This document shows positions 20,899 to 25,498 of a stretch of DNA of 25,498 nt, piece after piece. The stretch's first letter is position 1. The number at the start of each line of letters is the position of its first letter. Source of the DNA: UMGS1498 sp900552335 (GTDB lineage Bacteria; Bacillota_I; Bacilli_A; RF39; UBA660); the NCBI GenBank assembly GCA_902477075.1, contig CABSFU010000015.1:1-25498 (forward strand). Direction: 5' to 3'. Position numbers and translations under genes: made by a program. Below the pieces are notes generated by a model. The model was not told the origin of the DNA. It saw only the letters and a list, made by a program, of their open reading frames with translations, and searched no databases.

Positions 20899-20903
20899 TC
20901 GCT
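20883..20903 (-). terminator. uppP terminator lying inside the 3' end of the protease gene
   Basis: On the minus strand AGCGAC-TAT-GTCGCT is followed by T6-7. The hairpin includes the stop codons of both convergent genes (TAG of the protease at 20896-20898, TAG of uppP at 20904-20902). On the plus strand no T run follows, so it works mainly for uppP. Confidence 0.75.
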
Positions 20904-21708
20904 ATAAGAAAATAATTACAAGAGAACCAACAATAAGACAATACCAAACAAAGTAGATTAGTTTACCAGTTTTCATAATACCATTAAACCACTTCGTTGA
21001 AAAATAAGTAATGATTGAAGTAATAATCATGCAGAATAAGTAACAAGCCCACATGTTAATACCAATATTCGCTTCTAATAAATCTTTTACCCCTAAAACC
21101 ATAGTTGCTAAAGAAATTGGTAAATAAAGCATGAAAGAAAATTTAAATGCAGTATCTCTTTTTAAACCTCTAAACATACCACCAACAATGGTAGAACCAC
21201 TTCTACTAATACCAGGAAAAAGAGCTACGGTTTGAAATAATCCAATTGCAATAGCGTCTTTCCAAGTCAGATCTTTGTCTTCTTTTGTTCCTTTTATGTT
21301 ACGAATTAAGTATAAGAATAGTGCTGTAATTAATAAAGCAACACCAACTATTTTAACGCTACTTAAAACGTTTTCAATGTAGTCTTTTAAAATAATACCA
21401 AGAAGACCAGCTGGAATGGTAGCAAGCACGATATACCAAGCATATTTATAGTTAGCGTGATATTTTTCTTCTTTGGTTGCAAGATAAGAAAAGAAGTCTT
21501 TAATGATTTCTACAATATCTTTCCAAAAGAAGACAACAATAGCTAGAAAACTACCAAAATTTAAAATGATTTCAAAATTTAAATCTGTTAATTCTGGCAT
21601 GTGGATTAAATTACGAATAATGACTAGATGGCCACTGGATGATACGGGAATTGGTTCTGTAATTCCTTGTACAATGGCTAAAAAAAGATATTTTAATAAA
21701 GTTAACAT
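20902..21708 (-). CDS. uppP: Undecaprenyl-diphosphatase UppP (BacA)
   Basis: A 268-residue, strongly hydrophobic protein of normal UppP length with about eight membrane segments. Both active-site motifs are present: VQGITEPIPVSSSGHLVI near the N-terminus and LFPGISRSGSTIVGGMFRG near residue 165. It dephosphorylates undecaprenyl diphosphate to recycle the lipid carrier for peptidoglycan and other wall polymers, and extra copies give bacitracin resistance (family knowledge). AAGGTGATTAT precedes ATG 21708. It is divergent from the next gene and convergent with the protease gene. Confidence 0.96.
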   Translation of the reverse strand: MLTLLKYLFLAIVQGITEPIPVSSSGHLVIIRNLIHMPELTDLNFEIILNFGSFLAIVVFFWKDIVEIIKDFFSYLATKEEKYHANYKYAWYIVLATIPAGLLGIILKDYIENVLSSVKIVGVALLITALFLYLIRNIKGTKEDKDLTWKDAIAIGLFQTVALFPGISRSGSTIVGGMFRGLKRDTAFKFSFMLYLPISLATMVLGVKDLLEANIGINMWACYLFCMIITSIITYFSTKWFNGIMKTGKLIYFVWYCLIVGSLVIIFL

Positions 21709-21794
21709 ATAATCACCTTAATTCATTATATACTAAATTTTATAATTAATAAATAAAAATATTTTAAAATAATAAAATAAATTAGGTGGTGTAC

Positions 21795-22016
21795 TTGTTT
21801 GCTAGAATATTCGTTTTTTTAATTGGTTTTGGTTTAACTGTTATTGGCTTTGTTTATATAATTAGCTATTTGAATTTATTATCATTAGGGTATAATTTTT
21901 TAGAATATGTTCAATTTATAGTCAGAAGGTTAGAATGTATGTATTCTGTTATAGGTATTCTGATAATTGTTTTGGATCTTTATATACCAGGAGGAAAACA
22001 TGAACTATATTTATGA
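21795..22016 (+). CDS. Small two-helix membrane protein
   Basis: A 73-residue protein starting with TTG 21795, with AGGTGGTG just before it; the GTG codons at 21786 and 21789 lie in that site and are less likely. Two hydrophobic helices (about residues 2-30 and 47-65) are joined by an amphipathic stretch (YNFLEYVQFIVRRLE). The C-terminus ends in LYIPGGKHELYL. No characterised family is known to me. It overlaps the next gene by 17 bases, so the two form an operon. Confidence 0.65.
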   Translation: MFARIFVFLIGFGLTVIGFVYIISYLNLLSLGYNFLEYVQFIVRRLECMYSVIGILIIVLDLYIPGGKHELYL

Positions 22017-22608
22017 TATTATTTTAAATTTTCAAGAAGTAATTTATGATTTTTATGAATGGAATCAAACAGATTCGATTTCTCATATTAGAAAAATACC
22101 AGTCTTTAAAGTAAATAGTAGAGATTTATATACAATTTGGAATTACAATGTTATTTTTGATACTTCTTTCTTAGAAAAAATAAAAAATAAAACAGAAATA
22201 TTTGCTGGGAAGTCTATTAAAAATTTAGAATATGCTTTCTTATTATGTGATGGTATGAATGTACTGGCTATCAAAGTAGACAAAAATGATAATTTATTTT
22301 CTAAATTATTGTTAGAAGAAGAAATGGAAGTAACAGAATCAATATCTAGAGTGAGAGAGATGGAAATTTCTTATCATATAAAACAACCTAAAAAGGAAGT
22401 TCCTTTCTTAACTAGAGAAGAAATAGAGAGGGAAAATTATGTTCAAAATGAATTAACATTATTGGAAAAAAGAGGGGAAACCGAAAAGTTAGAATATCTG
22501 TATTTTGAGTGCTTTGGTGAAAAAGATTTTAATATGAAAAAATTATATCAGTCTTCTACTTATCCAAAATTATATCAAGTATTAAAATTAATTCAAATTA
22601 ATAAATAA
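22000..22608 (+). CDS. DUF3603-like conserved protein
   Basis: A 202-residue soluble protein with AGGAGGAAAAC before ATG 22000; upstream TTG starts in frame lie within the preceding gene. The opening MNYIYDIILNFQEVIYDFYE, followed by WNQTDSISHIRKIPVFKV, resembles the DUF3603 start (YLYDV.LNW, then a FxEW..DD.I..L...P.fkV). The pattern continues with YAFLLCDGMNVLAIKVDKND, corresponding to the family's CxVVTDGKGVLAV-like strand. A charged helical C-terminus follows. Function is unknown. It overlaps the small membrane protein gene, and the lipoprotein gene follows after 45 bases. Confidence 0.6.
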   Translation: MNYIYDIILNFQEVIYDFYEWNQTDSISHIRKIPVFKVNSRDLYTIWNYNVIFDTSFLEKIKNKTEIFAGKSIKNLEYAFLLCDGMNVLAIKVDKNDNLFSKLLLEEEMEVTESISRVREMEISYHIKQPKKEVPFLTREEIERENYVQNELTLLEKRGETEKLEYLYFECFGEKDFNMKKLYQSSTYPKLYQVLKLIQINK

Positions 22609-22653
22609 TGTATATATTTTAAAATTATGTTCAATATAGTAACAGGTGATGAT

Positions 22654-23196
22654 ATGAAGAAAATAGTATTAGGAATTGTAACCATTTTGTTGTTATCTGG
22701 TTGTGGAGAAAAAATGTTTAATACACCTACTAAAAAAGTAGAGATGTTTTTTCAAAACTATCAAACTTTAAGTAAAGATGTGGTAGAACAATTAAATAAA
22801 GTAGTAAATGAAGAAGAAAACTTTAACGCCGACCAGAGATTGGCATATAAAGAATTGATGAAAAAACATTATCAAGAGTTAACTTATGAAATTAAAGATG
22901 AAAAAATTGATGGTAATAAAGCTACCGTTACTGTAGAAATTGAAGTTACTGATTACAGCAAAACATTAAAAGACGCTGATAAGTATTTAGAAAATAATAA
23001 AGCAGAATTCTATGATGATAAAGGGGTATATAATGCATTTTTATTTACTACTTATCGCATTGAACAATTAAAAAAAGTTACAGATAAAGTCAAATTTACA
23101 TTAAATCTAACTCTATCAAAAGTAGATGATGAATGGCAATTAGATCCAATTAGTGATGTAGATGAACAAAAAATTAACGGTGTTTATTATTATTAA
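22654..23196 (+). CDS. Lipoprotein of unknown function
   Basis: A 180-residue lipoprotein: AGGTGATGAT precedes ATG 22654, and the signal ends in lipobox LLSGC with C17 as the lipidated residue. The mature part is helical then beta (KVEMFFQNYQTLSKDVVEQL, YEIKDEKIDGNKATVTVEIE, VKFTLNLTLSKVDDEWQLDP), the layout of a DUF4878/NTF2-like fold in which a last strand reads W-x-L/V. The exact family is not certain. It probably sits on the outer face of the membrane. It is followed by a strong terminator. Confidence 0.75.
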   Translation: MKKIVLGIVTILLLSGCGEKMFNTPTKKVEMFFQNYQTLSKDVVEQLNKVVNEEENFNADQRLAYKELMKKHYQELTYEIKDEKIDGNKATVTVEIEVTDYSKTLKDADKYLENNKAEFYDDKGVYNAFLFTTYRIEQLKKVTDKVKFTLNLTLSKVDDEWQLDPISDVDEQKINGVYYY

Positions 23197-23207
23197 AATA
23201 GGCAGAA

Positions 23208-23239
23208 AATATGTGTATCCATTTTACACATATTTTTTT
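23208..23239 (+). terminator. Intrinsic terminator after the lipoprotein gene
   Basis: A ten-pair stem (AATATGTGTA with TACACATATT) around TCCATTT, ending in TTTTTTT. Confidence 0.88.
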
Positions 23240-23271
23240 GTATAATTCATAGAATTTTATAGGTGAAAATC

Positions 23272-24348
23272 ATGAAAAAAATTTGTTTTTTAATTCTTCT
23301 TTTTTTATTTCTTCCTAATGTGAAAGCCATATCAACGAGTGCTAGAAGTGCCATTTTAATGGATATGGATAGTAACCGTATTTTGTATGCTAATAATATC
23401 CATGAGGTTAGAAGTGTGGCTTCTATTTCTAAAATTATGACTGCCATTTTATCAATTGAAAATGCCGATATAAAAAAACAAGTAACGATAGGAAATGAAA
23501 TTGATCATTCTTATGGCTCTGGTATTTATATTAAAAAAGGAGAAGTAATGACGCTAGAAGATTTATTATATGGATTAATGTTAAGAAGTGGTAATGATGC
23601 TTCCTATGCGATTGCTAAAAATACTTTTGGAAGTGTAGAAGCCTTTGTCGAAAAAATGAATGATTTAGCTAGTACAATTGGGATGAAGAATACTACCTTT
23701 CATAATCCAAATGGATTAGATGAAGAAGAAGGCAATTATTCCACTGCTTATGACATGGCTCTTCTTACTTCTTATGCTAACAAAAATGATATTTATAAAA
23801 AAATTGTTGGAACAAAAAAATATACTTTAAAAACAAATATGAATACTTATATTTGGTACAATAAAAATAAATTGTTATCTACTTATGATTATACAACTGG
23901 TGGTAAAACAGGTTTTACAGTACATGCTAGAAGAACTTTAGTGACTACTGCTAGTAAAAATAATTTGAATTTGGTTGTTGTAACTCTTAATGATGGAGAT
24001 GATTTTAATGATCATAAAAAATTATTTGAATATGCTTTTAATAAATATCATAGCTTTTCTATTTTAAAAAAAGGTGATTTAAAAATAGACGATGATTATT
24101 ATAGAGAAGGGACTTTATATTTGAAAAATGATTTTAAATATCCACTTACAAAAGAAGAAGAAAGTCATGTTAGAGTTGAATATGAACTTTCCAAAGAAAG
24201 GACAATTACAGATGATATGAAAGTTGGGGCAGTGCATGTCTATTTATTTGATGAAGAAATTAAAAAAGAGGATATTTATTTTAAAATGAAGATAGAACAA
24301 AAATCTTTTTTTGAAAATATAAAGGAATGGTTTTTGAATTTATGGTAA
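23272..24348 (+). CDS. dacF: D-alanyl-D-alanine carboxypeptidase (DacF/PBP5-like, S11)
   Basis: A 358-residue secreted penicillin-binding protein. AGGTGAAAAT precedes ATG 23272; the GTG at 23263 lies inside this site. A signal peptide ends near VKA (about residue 19). The S11 catalytic set is complete: S51-I-S-K54 in VASISKIMTA, S106-G-N in LRSGNDASYAIA, and K212-T-G in GGKTGFT. FHNPNGLDEEEGNYST and AYDMALL are also typical. A C-terminal beta domain and a terminal amphipathic helix (FFENIKEWFLNLW) fit membrane attachment. It trims D-Ala from stem peptides. Linkage with spmA-spmB matches the B. subtilis dacB-spmA-spmB operon, so a cortex role is likely; whether it is DacF or DacB in function is inferred. 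Confidence 0.92.
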   Translation: MKKICFLILLFLFLPNVKAISTSARSAILMDMDSNRILYANNIHEVRSVASISKIMTAILSIENADIKKQVTIGNEIDHSYGSGIYIKKGEVMTLEDLLYGLMLRSGNDASYAIAKNTFGSVEAFVEKMNDLASTIGMKNTTFHNPNGLDEEEGNYSTAYDMALLTSYANKNDIYKKIVGTKKYTLKTNMNTYIWYNKNKLLSTYDYTTGGKTGFTVHARRTLVTTASKNNLNLVVVTLNDGDDFNDHKKLFEYAFNKYHSFSILKKGDLKIDDDYYREGTLYLKNDFKYPLTKEEESHVRVEYELSKERTITDDMKVGAVHVYLFDEEIKKEDIYFKMKIEQKSFFENIKEWFLNLW

Positions 24349-24923
24349 ATAAAATTTGGGGTTTCTTTTTAATTGTTGGTATTGTTACTTGTTTTTTTAC
24401 TTCTAAATTAGATATTTTAAATGCTGAAATTTTAGAATGTACAAAAACGAGTTTAGATATGATTTTAAAACTTTTTCCTGTAATGGCTCTTTGGCTTGGT
24501 ATTATGAAAATAGCTTCTACTTCAGGATTGTTAGATAAATTTTCTAAATTTTTGTCTCCTTTTTTGCGCTTCTTATTTCCAGAAATACCGAAAAATCATG
24601 AATCTATGCAATATATTTCTTCTAATATTGTCGCTAATATGTTTGGACTTGGAAATGCAGCAACACCGTTTGGGTTGAAAGCAATGAAATCATTACAAGG
24701 ATTAAATCCGAAAAAAGAAGTTGCATCGAGAAGTATGATTACTTTTTTAGTATTGAATACAAGTGGAATGACCATTATTCCTACAACCATTATTTCTCTT
24801 CGTATGTTGTATAGTAGTATTAATCCAACTAGTATTGTTTTTGCCTGTATTTTATCTACTTTTTTATCTACTTTTTTAGGACTATTAATGGATCGCTTTT
24901 TAGCTGGTAGAATGCATGATTAA
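24342..24923 (+). CDS. spmA: Spore maturation protein A
   Basis: A 193-residue membrane protein with a nucleoside-recognition (Gate) domain. MVNKIWGFFLIVGIV at ATG 24342 looks like the usual SpmA start and overlaps dacF by 7 bases; ATG 24327 in frame is the alternative. Family motifs: ILKLFPVMALWLGIMKIA, NIVANMFGLGNAATPFGLKA, and LVLNTSGMTIIPTTIISLR. SpmA and SpmB together are needed for proper dehydration of the spore core (family knowledge). It overlaps spmB by 8 bases. Confidence 0.94.
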   Translation: MVNKIWGFFLIVGIVTCFFTSKLDILNAEILECTKTSLDMILKLFPVMALWLGIMKIASTSGLLDKFSKFLSPFLRFLFPEIPKNHESMQYISSNIVANMFGLGNAATPFGLKAMKSLQGLNPKKEVASRSMITFLVLNTSGMTIIPTTIISLRMLYSSINPTSIVFACILSTFLSTFLGLLMDRFLAGRMHD

Positions 24924-25437
24924 TTTTGTCTCTAACTTAATATTGCCATTATTGGTTCTTTTTGTTATTTTGTATGGATTATATAAAAAAGTAGATATTT
25001 ATAATGAATTTGTAGAAGGATCCAAAGAAAGCTTTGAATTGATTTATTCTATGTTTCCTTGTTTTTTAGCTATGATTTTTGGCGTAAATATTTTTTTGAA
25101 AAGTGGCTTTTTGAATTATTTTAGTAATTTTTTGTCTCCGCTTTTATCTTTTTTTCATCTTCCTTTTGATTTGTTACCAATGATTTTAATGCGACCAATT
25201 TCAGGAAGTACTTCTTTAGTTATTTTGGGTCATATTTTTGCTACTTATGGGCCGGATAGTTTAACAGGTATTTTAGCTTCTGTAATGCAGGGTTCTACAG
25301 ACACTACTTTTTATGTATTAACTTTATATTTTGGTAGTGTAGGAATCAAAAAAATTCGTTATTCTTTATTTGTTGGTTTGTTTGCAGATTTATGTGCTAT
25401 TATTATTTCGATATTAATAGTGAATTGTTTTTTTTAA
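24916..25437 (+). CDS. spmB: Spore maturation protein B
   Basis: A 173-residue membrane protein, full length for SpmB. Motifs: YNEFVEGSKESFELIYSMFP, LMRPISGSTSLVILG, and GSTDTTFYVLTLYFGSVGI, which is highly typical, followed by hydrophobic C-terminal helices. It starts at ATG 24916 inside the end of spmA, so the two are translationally coupled. The partner of SpmA in spore maturation; the third gene of the dacF-spmA-spmB operon. Confidence 0.95.
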   Translation: MINFVSNLILPLLVLFVILYGLYKKVDIYNEFVEGSKESFELIYSMFPCFLAMIFGVNIFLKSGFLNYFSNFLSPLLSFFHLPFDLLPMILMRPISGSTSLVILGHIFATYGPDSLTGILASVMQGSTDTTFYVLTLYFGSVGIKKIRYSLFVGLFADLCAIIISILIVNCFF

Positions 25438-25498
25438 ATTATGAAAAAAATTTAGGTATACTCCTTAAAACCTGCAATATTATAGGTGAAAGGAGAAG
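25438..25498 (+). promoter_or_regulatory. Upstream region and ribosome binding site of a gene beyond the window
   Basis: The last bases read GGTGAAAGGAGAAG, a strong ribosome binding site, so a plus-strand gene should start within about ten bases after the window. No terminator is seen after spmB, so read-through into that gene is possible. Confidence 0.6.

Noticed and set aside
21503..21712. Plus-strand frame over the start of uppP
   Set aside because: Antisense to the conserved first UppP motif, and no ribosome binding site.
1..25498. CRISPR array, insertion sequence, rRNA or replication origin
   Set aside because: No regularly spaced repeats, transposase motifs, rRNA-like sequence or DnaA-box cluster was found on reading both strands.

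Overview
The window looks like chromosome of an AT-rich, Gram-positive-type bacterium (Bacillota, probably a Bacilli-grade or RF39-like gut lineage; this placement is inference). The reasons are A/T-biased codon use, AGGAGG- and GGTGAT-type ribosome binding sites, TTG and GTG starts, U-rich hairpin terminators, an L13 leader-like structure before rplM-rpsI, and spore-associated genes (cwlD-like, a dacF-like carboxypeptidase, spmA, spmB). The standard bacterial code applies, because TGA ends several intact genes (M23 peptidase, DUF1003, glucosaminidase).

Region 1 (1-8,140) is an accessory island. It starts beside an intact tRNA-His. After a broken, inverted DUF4352 gene come at least two RHS C-terminal cassettes with no N-terminal secretion or shell-building part. 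The first (652-1617) has an in-frame TGA and ends in an uncharacterised His-rich toxin-like tail. The second (about 6017-7741) lacks its 5' end and ends in a region resembling bacterial toxin 44. Each is followed by a likely immunity gene (1634-2341; DUF5412-like at 7753-8103). Between them lie a toxin-tail remnant, an immunity-like gene split by TAA, a frameshifted small gene and several orphan membrane proteins. Several cassettes end in their own terminator. The whole reads as a decaying array of displaced polymorphic-toxin/immunity cassettes.

Region 2 (8,242-9,413) is an isolated holin plus M23 endolysin pair of phage type, with no other phage genes in view.

Region 3 (9,577-15,809) holds conserved single genes and small operons: DUF1003, pgeF, a GNAT-like protein, a methionine gamma-lyase-family PLP enzyme with a small partner, a compact UvrD-like helicase that seems to lack a normal start codon, a small unknown gene and a secreted glucosaminidase.

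Region 4 (15,846-25,498) is housekeeping: rplM-rpsI from a near-consensus promoter, an FxLYD protein, an RlmI-like methyltransferase, a CwlD-like amidase, an Abi_2 protein, an HtrA-type protease, uppP (convergent), three small envelope or unknown genes, then dacF-like-spmA-spmB. Cell-wall metabolism is the common theme (amidase, glucosaminidase, UppP, D,D-carboxypeptidase). The window ends in the ribosome binding site of a further gene.
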